Source: Anaerolineaceae bacterium UBA4890
GTDB taxonomy: Bacteria; Chloroflexota; Anaerolineae; Anaerolineales; Anaerolineaceae
DNA: 33,245 nucleotides
NCBI GenBank assembly: GCA_002399085.1
Contig: DHCY01000026.1
Coordinates: forward strand, 1-33,245
Direction: 5' to 3'
The number at the start of each line of letters is the position of its first letter. Within the stretch, counting starts at the first letter, position 1. The notes below the pieces were generated by a model, which saw only the letters and a list, made by a program, of their open reading frames with translations, was not told the origin of the DNA and did no database searches. The translations under genes were made by a program, and so were the position numbers. Positions 16,278 through 23,947 of this stretch are shown here, piece after piece.

Positions 16278-16946
16278 ATGAAAGTAATGATTGTTGGCGG
16301 TGGAAAAGTCGGCACCTACCTTGCCGAAAAACTGATAAAGGAAAATCACGAGGTTCGCCTGATCGAACTACGCGAAGAAGAACGAGACCACATTTTGCTG
16401 GACCTGCCCAAAGAAGTGCTTTTCATTGGCAATGGCACCGACCCCGACGTGCTGGAAGCCGCCGGGATCCGCAAAATGAACGTGGTCGCCGCTGTTACCG
16501 GAGACGACGAAACCAATCTCGTGGTCACCACGCTGGCGCGCTTTGAATTCCTGGCAAGCCGCACGATAGCCCGTGTCAATCATCCCAAAAACACTTGGCT
16601 CTTCAACGCGGATATGGGCGTTGATGTTGCCATCAATCAAGCCGATCTGCTCTCTGCCCTGATTTTGGAAGAAATGTCCATGGGCGACATGATGACCCTA
16701 CAGATGCTTCGCAAGGGCAATTTCCTGCTGGTGGAAGAAAAGGTGGCACCCAAATCGCTCGCGTTTGGAATGAAGGTTTCTGACCTGCAGCTGCCAAAGC
16801 AGTGCAACCTGGTGGCTGTCATTCGCAATGAAGAAATGATCACCCCCCATGGCGACCTGGTTTTCGAGGTTGCCGATGAGGTGCTGGCGGTGGTTCACCA
16901 AACCGAGAAAAAAGCATTGGCAAAGCTCTTCAACGCCACGCCGTAA
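16278..16946 (+). CDS. TrkA-type RCK protein, copy 2
   Basis: The 222-residue protein begins KVMIVGGGKVGTYLAEKL (GxGxxG) and has Glu30 at the nucleotide-discriminating position. It continues with IGNGTDPDVLEAAGI and AAVTGDDETNLVVT, and ends in a TrkA_C domain (LVAVIRNEEMITPHGD, then ADEVLAVVH). It is a diverged paralogue of the preceding gene, so the two could form a hetero-octameric gating ring. ATG at 16278 begins 13 bases after the upstream stop with AGGAAG at long spacing. The longer frame opening at 16152 overlaps the first RCK gene and is not used. Confidence 0.9.
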   Translation: MKVMIVGGGKVGTYLAEKLIKENHEVRLIELREEERDHILLDLPKEVLFIGNGTDPDVLEAAGIRKMNVVAAVTGDDETNLVVTTLARFEFLASRTIARVNHPKNTWLFNADMGVDVAINQADLLSALILEEMSMGDMMTLQMLRKGNFLLVEEKVAPKSLAFGMKVSDLQLPKQCNLVAVIRNEEMITPHGDLVFEVADEVLAVVHQTEKKALAKLFNATP

Positions 16947-16960
16947 TTAAGTTTTTTTTT

Positions 16961-17030
16961 TGTCATCCTGAGTGAAACGAAGGGTCTTTGCTTTCCACCG
17001 AATGGATGCTTCGCTTCACTCAGATTGACA
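16961..17030. repeat. inverted repeat between convergent genes (TCATCCTGAG family)
   Basis: TGTCATCCTGAGTGAAACGA at 16961 pairs, with few mismatches, with TCGCTTCACTCAGATTGACA ending at 17030, giving a ~22-bp imperfect stem. It belongs to the same TGTCATCCTGAG dispersed family found at 11211, 11367, 11508 and 21752. A T-run (16952-16961) precedes it on the plus strand. It may also stop transcription between the two convergent genes, but is not a canonical terminator. Confidence 0.7.
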
Positions 17031-17039
17031 GTCTAAAGG

Positions 17040-17906
17040 TTAAATCTCTATAAACTTCTGTATCACCGAACCGAACAAGAAGCTGATCAAGGCAACACCA
17101 ACGCTGATAGCAGCCATGCTGAAGAAATGCTTGCTAAATTTCTCATCGCGTAACACTGACATATAGAAACTGAAGAATGCAATGATGACAAAAACGGTCG
17201 TCATCATGACTGCCAGGGCGACAAAATAGTCCCTAAAGACCAGGTAGGGCAAAATTAACAAGGCGACTGTCACGATGTAAGCAATGCCGGTATAGACTGC
17301 TGCCTTAAGTGGCTCTTGAGAAGTATTCTCCTCGGTACGAGTGGAAAGATATTCTGAAGCTGCCATGGAAAGGGCTGCGGCGATACCGGTCACCAGTCCA
17401 CTGAGGGCGATCATGTGCGTGTTTTGAAAGGCAAGCGTAAGACCAGCCAACGTGCCAGAAAGCTCGACCAGGGCATCATTCAGCCCCAAAACGATCGAAC
17501 CAGAATACTGCAGGTGGGGTTCATCCAGCATAGCGATCAGGCTGGCTTCATGCTCTTGTTCATCCTGGATCAACCGCTCAACACCCGGAATGACACCTTC
17601 CAGTTTTTTATATGCATTGATTGTTTTCTCTTCACGGTTTTCGAGAAGTTTAATAACAAAGGTATAACCAAGCACTTTTGACATAAAACCGAATAAGCCT
17701 GTAAAGAATCTTTGTGGTTTGGCAGAAACACCGGTATATTCCTCCCAAAACTGAGTGTGTATTGCCTCGTCCTGGGCCAGTTTTCTGACTTTCTTTGCGT
17801 CTTCTTCATCTTTTAAGTTAGCAGCAATTTGCGTGTAAATGACGTGGTCATTTATCTCATCTTGTTGAAATTCTTTTATTGCAGCCAGCGTTTTCTCGTC
17901 AATCAT
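17040..17906 (-). CDS. ferritin-like (Er) / VIT1 fusion iron transporter, MbfA-like
   Basis: The 288-residue protein joins a rubrerythrin/ferritin-like domain (1-130) to a VIT1/CCC1 transporter domain (135-288). Iron-ligand-type helices are visible: FQQDEINDHVIYTQ, LAQDEAIHTQFWEE and IQDEQEHEASLIAM. The membrane part has GLNDALVELSGTLAGLTLA and AASEYLSTRTEE, characteristic of VIT1, plus about five helices. The family (MbfA in proteobacteria) senses or oxidises Fe2+ and exports it across the membrane. ATG at 17906 is chosen for its AGGGAGT site; the longer upstream frame runs into the intergenic region. Manganese transport is an alternative. Confidence 0.88.
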   Translation of the reverse strand: MIDEKTLAAIKEFQQDEINDHVIYTQIAANLKDEEDAKKVRKLAQDEAIHTQFWEEYTGVSAKPQRFFTGLFGFMSKVLGYTFVIKLLENREEKTINAYKKLEGVIPGVERLIQDEQEHEASLIAMLDEPHLQYSGSIVLGLNDALVELSGTLAGLTLAFQNTHMIALSGLVTGIAAALSMAASEYLSTRTEENTSQEPLKAAVYTGIAYIVTVALLILPYLVFRDYFVALAVMMTTVFVIIAFFSFYMSVLRDEKFSKHFFSMAAISVGVALISFLFGSVIQKFIEI

Positions 17907-18010
17907 AACTATACTCCCTGTGATTATTCTACCCGATGAAATCAGATTGGTCGAAGATTGGTTGAGGGGCAGGATTCTTCGCTTCGTTAAGTTTAACAAA
18001 AATGATACTA

Positions 18011-18036
18011 AAAAGCCGGTCTTGCGACCGGCTTTT
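18011..18036. terminator. intrinsic terminator after groEL
   Basis: AAAAGCCGGTC and GACCGGCTTTT form an 11-bp perfect stem around TTGC, 25 bases beyond the groEL stop. Read on the minus strand it is followed by TAGTATCATTTTT; the symmetrical A/T ends could work in both directions. Confidence 0.85.
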
Positions 18037-18060
18037 ATCTTTAAGCGTAAACCTTTCGGT

Positions 18061-19698
18061 TTAGTACATTCCGCCGCCCTGGGGCATGGCAGGAGCCGCG
18101 CCTTCGGGTTCAGGAATATCGGTGATCAAGGCTTCAGTAGTCAGGATCATCGCTGCAATCGAAGCAGCATTCTCGAGCGCGCCGCGGGTTACCTTGGCGG
18201 GGTCGATCACACCCAACTCAACCATGTCGCCGTATTCTTCCGTCAAGACATTGAAGCCGATGTGCTTGTTGCCGGAATCAGCCTGTCGCTGGCGCACATT
18301 CTCGACAACCACAGAGCCGTCCTTGCCAGCATTTGCCACGATTCTCTTCATCGGTTCAGTCAGCGCCTTGCGAACAGCATTCACGCCGATCTGGGCATCT
18401 TCCTGGTCCATCTTGAGGTCGTCTAACGAAGAAACTGCGTTCACTAATGCTACACCGCCGCCAGGAACAATACCTTCTTCAACGGCAGCGCGGGTTGCCG
18501 ACAGAGCGTCTTCCACACGGTGTTTCTTTTCTTTCAGTTCGGTCTCAGTTGCCGCACCAACACGGATGATCGCCACGCCGCCAGCCAGTTTTGCCAGGCG
18601 TTCCTGCAGCTTTTCACGGTCATAATCGCTGGTTGTGTTCTCGATTTCAACGCGGATCTGCTCAATGCGACCCTTGATGGCGTTGGTATCGCCCTTGCCG
18701 CCGACGATGGTGGTGTTGTCTTTGTCGATGGTCACTTTTTCAGCACGACCGAGGTCTTCGATGGTCGCGTTTTCGAGCTTGCGACCGGTCTCTTCAGAGA
18801 TCACGGAAGCGTTGGTCAGGATGGCGATATCCTGCAGCATTGCCTTGCGGCGATCGCCAAAGCCAGGGGCTTTGATGGCAACCACGTTCAAAACGCCGCG
18901 GATCTTGTTCAGCACCAGGGCTGCAATTGCTTCGCCGTCCACATCTTCAGCGATGATGACGATATCGCGCTTGCCAACCTGCACCATCTTCTCCAAAAGG
19001 GGCACGATGTCATTGGCGGCAGAAATTTTCTTGTCATAGATCAAAATGTAGGGGTCGTTGATTTCGGCGACCATGTGTTCGGTATCGGTGACGAAATAGG
19101 GGCTGATATAGCCGCGGTCAAACTGCATACCTTCCACGTATTCGGTCTCGAATTCGAGTGCTTTGGATTCTTCCACGGTGATGACGCCATCTTTGCCGAC
19201 TTTGTCCATCACGTCCGCGATCAAGGAGCCAATTTGCTCGTCCTGGGCAGAGATGGTGGCAACGTTGCCGATCTCGGCTTTGGTGGTAATGTCGATCGCC
19301 TGGTCGTGAATTGCTTCTGAAACGACGCGCGAAGCGGCTTCGATACCGCGTTTGAGCAGCATCGGGTTGGCGCCGGCAGCCAGGTTCTTCAACCCTTCAC
19401 TGACAATGGCGTGCGCCAAAACTGTGGATGTGGTGGTGCCGTCTCCGGCGATGTCATTGGTCTTGGTGGCTGCTTCTTTGAGCAGTTGCGCGCCCATATT
19501 CTCATAGGGGTCTTCCAGTTCGATTTCTTTTGCAACGGTCACACCGTCATGAGTGATGGTGGGGGAACCATATTTGCGGTCCAGGGCTACGTTGCGTCCC
19601 TTCGGACCAAGTGTGGTTGCGACTGCATTCGCGACCGCATCTACGCCATTCTTTAAATAACGACGTGCTTCATCTCCAAAAACTAATTGTTTTGCCAT
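18061..19698 (-). CDS. groEL: chaperonin GroEL (60 kDa)
   Basis: GroEL forms the double heptameric ring that folds proteins in the cytoplasm with ATP and GroES. The 545-residue product has AKQLVFGDEARRYLKNGVDA, the ATP-binding LGPKGRNVALD and AGDGTTTSTVLA, the PGFGDRRKAMLQDIA segment and a short Gly/Met tail ending MPQGGGMY. AAGGAGAT precedes the ATG. It follows groES by 30 bases and shares its promoter and CIRCE element. Only one groEL copy is in the window. Confidence 0.97.
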   Translation of the reverse strand: MAKQLVFGDEARRYLKNGVDAVANAVATTLGPKGRNVALDRKYGSPTITHDGVTVAKEIELEDPYENMGAQLLKEAATKTNDIAGDGTTTSTVLAHAIVSEGLKNLAAGANPMLLKRGIEAASRVVSEAIHDQAIDITTKAEIGNVATISAQDEQIGSLIADVMDKVGKDGVITVEESKALEFETEYVEGMQFDRGYISPYFVTDTEHMVAEINDPYILIYDKKISAANDIVPLLEKMVQVGKRDIVIIAEDVDGEAIAALVLNKIRGVLNVVAIKAPGFGDRRKAMLQDIAILTNASVISEETGRKLENATIEDLGRAEKVTIDKDNTTIVGGKGDTNAIKGRIEQIRVEIENTTSDYDREKLQERLAKLAGGVAIIRVGAATETELKEKKHRVEDALSATRAAVEEGIVPGGGVALVNAVSSLDDLKMDQEDAQIGVNAVRKALTEPMKRIVANAGKDGSVVVENVRQRQADSGNKHIGFNVLTEEYGDMVELGVIDPAKVTRGALENAASIAAMILTTEALITDIPEPEGAAPAMPQGGGMY

Positions 19699-19728
19699 AA
19701 TTTATATCTCCTTGGTTCGTATTGTTTC

Positions 19729-20019
19729 TTAAAGAATCGCGAGGATATCGCTCTCGCGCATGATCAACAACTTCTTGCCGTCATATTTGATTTCAGTGCC
19801 GGAATATTTTGCGAAAAGGACCACATCACCGACTGCGACGTCCATCTTGATGCGATCGCCGTCTTCGTCGCGATCACCAGGACCAGTCGCCAAAACGGTG
19901 CCCTTCTGGGGTTTTTCTTTAGCGGTTTCGGGTAAAACGATCCCACCAGCGGTTATTTCTTCCTGTTCGATGGGCTCGATAACCACACGACTGCCTAAAG
20001 GTTTCATAGAAATTGTCAT
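19729..20019 (-). CDS. groES: co-chaperonin GroES (10 kDa)
   Basis: The 96-residue protein caps the GroEL ring. It begins MTISMKPLGSRVVIEPIEQE, has the mobile-loop region EEITAGGIVLPETAKEKPQK and the conserved GTVLATGPG and GDVVLFAKYSGTEIKYDGK blocks. The ATG at 20019 has a GGAGGA site at ideal distance; a second in-frame ATG at 20007 lacks one. First gene of the groESL operon. Confidence 0.97.
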   Translation of the reverse strand: MTISMKPLGSRVVIEPIEQEEITAGGIVLPETAKEKPQKGTVLATGPGDRDEDGDRIKMDVAVGDVVLFAKYSGTEIKYDGKKLLIMRESDILAIL

Positions 20020-20047
20020 TTTTCCTCCGATTGTAATTTGCGTTATT

Positions 20048-20074
20048 TTAGCACTCTCAACTTCCGAGTGCCAA
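20048..20074 (-). promoter_or_regulatory. CIRCE operator (HrcA binding site)
   Basis: TTAGCACTC, nine bases, then GAGTGCCAA matches the CIRCE consensus TTAGCACTC-N9-GAGTGCTAA with one mismatch. It sits just downstream of the groESL -10 box, where HrcA would block transcription until heat stress. HrcA is not in the window. Confidence 0.92.
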
Positions 20075-20078
20075 ATAT

Positions 20079-20107
20079 ATAATACGCCCCCAACGAGAAG
20101 AAGTCAA
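20079..20107 (-). promoter_or_regulatory. sigma-A promoter of groESL
   Basis: On the minus strand TTGACT (20107-20102) and TATTAT (20084-20079) are spaced 17 bp, with the CIRCE operator overlapping the predicted transcription start. Confidence 0.85.
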
Positions 20108-20145
20108 GACTGTGTAAGATTTTCTAACAAAGTATTTATAGTTTG

Positions 20146-20197
20146 TAGCTCATAGCTGATAGCTGATAACTGATGGCTGATGGCTCATAGCTCATAA
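20146..20197. repeat. heptanucleotide tandem repeat (AGCTGAT/AGCTCAT)
   Basis: About seven degenerate 7-mers in a row, alternating TAGCTCA, TAGCTGA and TGGCTGA. It marks the groES side of the accessory island. Confidence 0.85.
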
Positions 20198-20224
20198 TTA
20201 TTTAATCTTGTCATCCTGCACGAA

Positions 20225-20576
20225 GTAGGGGCGAAGCATACGTTCTCAAGCGCATCTGATGAAACAGGGCGTTTTTCAGGGATGCTTCGCCCCTACCCAA
20301 CCACGAAATTTCACCATAGTAGGGGCGAAGCATCCTTTCTCAATCGCATTGATGAAACTGGGCGTTCATAGGGGATGCTTCGCCCCTACTCAACCACGAA
20401 AATTCACCACAGTAGGGGCGAAGCATACGTTCTCAAGCCATTTGATGAAACAGGGCGTTCATAGGGGATGCTTCGCCCCTACTCAACCACGAAAATTCAC
20501 CACAGTAGGGGCGAAGCATATGTTCTCAAGCGCATTTGATGAAACAGGGCGTTCTTCAGGGATGCTTCGCCCCTAC
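20225..20576. repeat. four 93-bp palindromic repeat units (GTAGGGGCGAAGCAT family)
   Basis: Four units start at 20225, 20319, 20412 and 20505. Each is bounded by GTAGGGGCGAAGCAT and its exact inverse ATGCTTCGCCCCTAC, enclosing about 41-43 bp that includes TTCTCAAGC and TGATGAAACAGGGCGTT. Units are joined by a conserved ~22-bp linker (CAACCACGAAAATTCACCA). The interior is conserved too, so this is a REP/BIME-like array and not CRISPR. It stays open in one plus frame by chance; no gene is called. Confidence 0.9.
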
Positions 20577-20589
20577 TAAATAACCGCTG

Positions 20590-21744
20590 TTGATCGAAGA
20601 AAGAGATTTTCCTATCAGCCATGCGCCATCAGCTATTAGCTGCAAAGTCCCCAACCTGATCGCCGAGCGCCTGCTCAGGCTCTGCCAGGGTTACGAGCCT
20701 CCCAAAAACGCCTCCACCTTCCCCGTGCCCAGCACCCTGGACCTCGATTTCAGCCCCCACCAGTTCAACGAGTCCGAAAGTTTCCGCTGGTTGAAAAAGG
20801 AAATCGACCGCCAGGGCTACCAATTGCTCATCATCGACGGTCTGGCGCAATACCTGCCCGCCATGGCAGACGGCTCAGCTCGCGCCGTGGGCACCTTCTT
20901 GCGCGGTCTGCGCGAGCTTGCCAGCCAAACCGGCGTGACAATCGTCCTCATCCACCAATTCAACAAGCGCCAGGCTGCCCGGCTGGATAAATGGGGGCTG
21001 CCCACCTCGCAGGGCGAAGAGCGCGTGCGCGGCAGCAGCGAGCTCCTGGCCGGGGTCGACAATGCCTTGCTCCTCAGCCGACCCGAAGCGATGAAGCTGG
21101 GCGGCAGGGGGCGCATCTTGCTCAAGGTCGTCAAAAACCGCCTGGGGCAAGCCGGAGCGCGCCTGCAGTTCACCATCGTGGATGGCGAGCCCACTAACGC
21201 CGATGGCGTCGCCCATAACACTTTGTGTCAGGGTGCAAGCAAGGGACTCCGTAACAGCCTGCATCTGCTCTTCGAACGCCTCACCGAGCAAGCCCAGGTC
21301 AAACCGCGCCGCCTGGTGGACGCCGCCTTCGACGAGATGATGCGCATCCTCATGGCGCAAGACCAGCAAAAATTCACCCGCGCCGAGCTCACCAAGCAGC
21401 TGCAAGAACGCATGAACCTGCCCACCACCAGGTCCCTCACCGAAGCCTTCCGCATCCTCGGCAAAGAAAAACGAGTCCGAGTCGAAAGAGACGAAACCGG
21501 TAAAAAGCACTATTCCTGGGCAGAACCAGGCACCGGCGCAATGGAAAACATCGTGTACGGATTGCCGCCTGTGGTGGCACTTGACCTTGGGAGCAAATAC
21601 TTGTGGAGCAAAACCCAGCAGCTGATCTTGAGAGCCCAGGTGGAGAAGATGGAAGGTAAGGATAAGAACAGCGAGTTGGTAGAAAAGTTGGCTGCCTTTA
21701 TGAAAGAGCAGGAGGGCAAGCAGAAGAAAGTTGATAGCTCATAA
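20590..21744 (+). pseudogene. 5'-truncated RepA-like (RecA-fold) ATPase remnant
   Basis: From about 20648 the frame encodes the C-terminal part of a RepA/AAA_25-type ATPase: Walker B-like LLIIDGLAQYL, GTFLRGLRELASQTGVTIVL followed by IHQFNK, then RGSSELLAGVDNALLLSR and LLKVVKNRLGQ. A helical region and a winged-helix-like segment (FTRAELTKQLQERMNLPT to HYSWAE) follow. The Walker A loop and everything before it are missing: the frame instead runs back into AGCTGAT-type repeat DNA, and the only start is a TTG without ribosome site. The family acts as a helicase or ATPase of plasmids and integrated elements. Base composition is GC-richer than the defence genes that follow. It is probably a decayed mobile-element gene. 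Confidence 0.7.
20611..20644. repeat. degenerate heptamer repeat at the truncation point
   Basis: TATCAGC, CATGCGC, CATCAGC, TATTAGC: four degenerate units of the TATCAGC 7-mer, directly where recognisable RepA-like coding sequence begins. Confidence 0.7.
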
Positions 21745-21901
21745 TTCTGTCATCCTGAGCCGGCGAAGAATCTAAACTTTTGTAGGGCACGTGCACAACG
21801 CGTCTGACCTGGCAACACAGTGGATAGGATCCACGTTGTACTGGTGCTCCATACTAGTCATCGCGAGCAAAGCGTATCGATCTCAAGAGGTCAAATCCTA
21901 T

Positions 21902-22387
21902 CTACTGAATCCTGGTCAATTTAAACTGAATTAACTTGCGTTTGTTGGCTTCAATGTCCTCGCCTTCAAGAATTTTGTGGGAAGCGTATTCGAACTGACC
22001 AAGATATTGGTAAAGTCCCGATTTTTCTTGCTTAAACAGGTGCAACTCTCGTCCATCCGCCTGATGATTGAGGATCGCTTTGTTTCCTCGACTGAATTCC
22101 ATATCCCCTATAGCGCCCTCGCCGGAGTATATGTATGTGTCAGTAGAAGCAAAGCCATCTTTGTAACCACTTTCTTTACCAGAAGGTGAAGAGAATAGGA
22201 AAATGATTGGGTGTTTGGCGCAAGCAGAAATCCCAGACTGTCGATTGCCTCCATATTTATCATGGAGATCCGATTGGCGATGATATCTTTTTCCAACGGA
22301 AAAAAAAGTTGCTTCTTCAGTACTCATATGACCATCTTCACACAAATCCTGCTGACGATGTTCAGATATTGTTTTATCCGTATTCAT
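21902..22387 (-). CDS. stand-alone ScoMcrA-type SRA domain protein
   Basis: The 161-residue protein shows the pattern of the SRA domain of ScoMcrA-like restriction enzymes: VGKRYHRQSDLHDKYGG, RQSGISACAKHPIIFLFSS, GYKDGF, YIYSGEGAIGDMEFSRGNKA, ILNHQADGRELHLF and GLYQYLGQFEYASH. In ScoMcrA this domain reads modified DNA (phosphorothioate or methylcytosine contexts), and an HNH nuclease follows. Here the protein ends after the SRA domain; no HNH is present. ATG at 22387 has a perfect GGAGGT. It lies 27 bases after the DndE-HerA gene and is the last gene of the defence unit. It is probably a reader partner for a separate nuclease; that role is inference. Confidence 0.75.
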   Translation of the reverse strand: MNTDKTISEHRQQDLCEDGHMSTEEATFFSVGKRYHRQSDLHDKYGGNRQSGISACAKHPIIFLFSSPSGKESGYKDGFASTDTYIYSGEGAIGDMEFSRGNKAILNHQADGRELHLFKQEKSGLYQYLGQFEYASHKILEGEDIEANKRKLIQFKLTRIQ

Positions 22388-22414
22388 TTATTACCTCCAT
22401 TTTTAACTCAGTGT

Positions 22415-23944
22415 TTACGCATAGCTCTTGTAAAACGCCTCAGCCGTGAATTTTGTGAACTCCTCTGTTTTTTCTGGACTCCGCATGATGACTTGCCATG
22501 GCTCCAATCTAGCGATTTCTACCTGTAAATCCCTTGCAGTCTTATTACTGCATCCTATGATTTTCTGTACAGATTGAGCTGTCACCCCATCCGATTGGAA
22601 AATGAATGCGAACTCCAATAATTCTTGGAAGTTGAAGAAATCTTGAGAATAATCAGAAGGCGATTGACTGGCAAAGAATACAAAAATTCCTTTAGATCGA
22701 CCTTCTCGAATAATCCGTTGTAAAAAGAGATTTTTCTGGCTCAGGTAATTGTGTGCCTCATCGATTACTAAAATGGTGCGAATTGTCCGCTTACCATCCT
22801 GAATCGGACTATCAGGTAAGAATGCCATTTCTTTATACAAGCGTTCAATAACCAGATATGCGACTAATTCCTTCAATACAGGCATAGCATGTAAATCGAC
22901 CAAAATTGTTCGATTGGATATTTTTTCAATAGGGGGATTTAAATTTCCATGTTTCCAGAATAAGTTAAAGGTTGCTAAATCTCTTAGGACTTCAATTAAG
23001 CTATCGTCATTCTTGCCTTCTTCTTCATAAGTGCTTAGTGCAATTTGAAGAACATCGTTAAAATCAGGATAATCCTGTTGCTGACTCTGTCGCTTAGAAT
23101 AGGCAATGCGAATGGCCTCAGTTAAATTTCCTTTTTGCACAACCCCAAGGCGATTATTAATTGACGCAAAACTTTCTGCTTTCTCCCTCGCAGAAATATT
23201 AATTGATTGTTCATCGTAAGAAGGTAGAACGAACGGATTGATCGGCAAGCTATGACCACCCTGTAACAACCTGTAAGGCTGAACTTTTGCCACTTCTAGG
23301 AAGCGGGCATTTTCTACCACATCCCCTTTGTAATCAAAATAGATGAAATTGGTTTGATAATTCGATTGTATACGGATATCTGCAAGTATCTTTAAAAGTA
23401 ATTGGGTTTTTCCAACACCTGGCTTACCCATGATTGCCAAGTGCGAGTTGGCATGTTTTGTGGTGTTGTTTAACTCTAAGATTACCTCTTTTGCGTCCAG
23501 TAATGTCCTTCCTACCAAAATCTCAAAACCCTGACCAAGAGCTTCCTTCCTCCCCGAAAATTCAACTTCATCAGCAAGCTTTATTAATAAAGAATCTGGG
23601 TTCTTTCCGCATTCCAGATACATTTTCTCCAGAATAAGAGCTCCGCTATCTATGTGGTTTTTGATAATTGAATGATTTGAAAAAAATTCTTCCTCTTCAA
23701 TTTCACGCTTCCCATAGGTAATTGATATGAGTGTTCTTAAGAATATTTCATCTTCACCAACGAATGTCGGCCGTTTGAGTTCTCCACCGCTGAAATTGTT
23801 GCTCTGATGAACACCTATCCCTTCTCGTCCGATTGATAAAGCAAATGCAATTCTTGATAAAACAGCTTTTTCGAGTTTGGTTTCAAACCTCAGTGCGCTT
23901 AGCACTTCGTCTGCAGCATCGGAGGTGTAGAGTCTGTCTGCCAT
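22415..23944 (-). CDS. DndE-like domain fused to HerA/FtsK-type ATPase
   Basis: Residues 15-130 resemble DndE, a small DNA-binding protein of the phosphorothioation complex: LRFETKLEKAVLSRIAFALS, then NHSIIKNHIDSGALILEKMY. From about 140 a HerA/DUF87-type motor follows: HLAIMGKPGVGKTQ (Walker A, 173-180), IYFDYKGDVV, TILVIDEAHNYL (Walker B, 391-398) and FVFFASQSPSDYS. At 509 residues it joins what are usually two proteins (DndE and a DptH/HerA-like translocase). GGGAG precedes the ATG; the DndD-like gene stops 3 bases upstream. It likely binds nicked or modified DNA and translocates. The start sequence YTSDAAD resembles an adapter read-through peptide, but the codons differ from the adapter. 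Confidence 0.8.
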   Translation of the reverse strand: MADRLYTSDAADEVLSALRFETKLEKAVLSRIAFALSIGREGIGVHQSNNFSGGELKRPTFVGEDEIFLRTLISITYGKREIEEEEFFSNHSIIKNHIDSGALILEKMYLECGKNPDSLLIKLADEVEFSGRKEALGQGFEILVGRTLLDAKEVILELNNTTKHANSHLAIMGKPGVGKTQLLLKILADIRIQSNYQTNFIYFDYKGDVVENARFLEVAKVQPYRLLQGGHSLPINPFVLPSYDEQSINISAREKAESFASINNRLGVVQKGNLTEAIRIAYSKRQSQQQDYPDFNDVLQIALSTYEEEGKNDDSLIEVLRDLATFNLFWKHGNLNPPIEKISNRTILVDLHAMPVLKELVAYLVIERLYKEMAFLPDSPIQDGKRTIRTILVIDEAHNYLSQKNLFLQRIIREGRSKGIFVFFASQSPSDYSQDFFNFQELLEFAFIFQSDGVTAQSVQKIIGCSNKTARDLQVEIARLEPWQVIMRSPEKTEEFTKFTAEAFYKSYA

Positions 23945-23947
23945 ATT

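Noticed and set aside
20225..20576. Regularly spaced repeats resembling a CRISPR array.
   Set aside because: The sequence between the palindromic ends is conserved among units, there are no unique spacers, and no cas genes are present.
20259..20579. 106-codon plus-strand frame across the 93-bp array.
   Set aside because: A 93-bp period is divisible by three, so the frame stays open by repetition; the peptide is just the translated repeat.
23905..23944. The start of the DndE-HerA protein contains YTSDAAD, reminiscent of peptides translated from Nextera adapter sequence.
   Set aside because: The codons (TAC ACC TCC GAT GCT GCA GAC) differ at several synonymous positions from the adapter, and the frame, ribosome site and upstream stop fit a natural gene.
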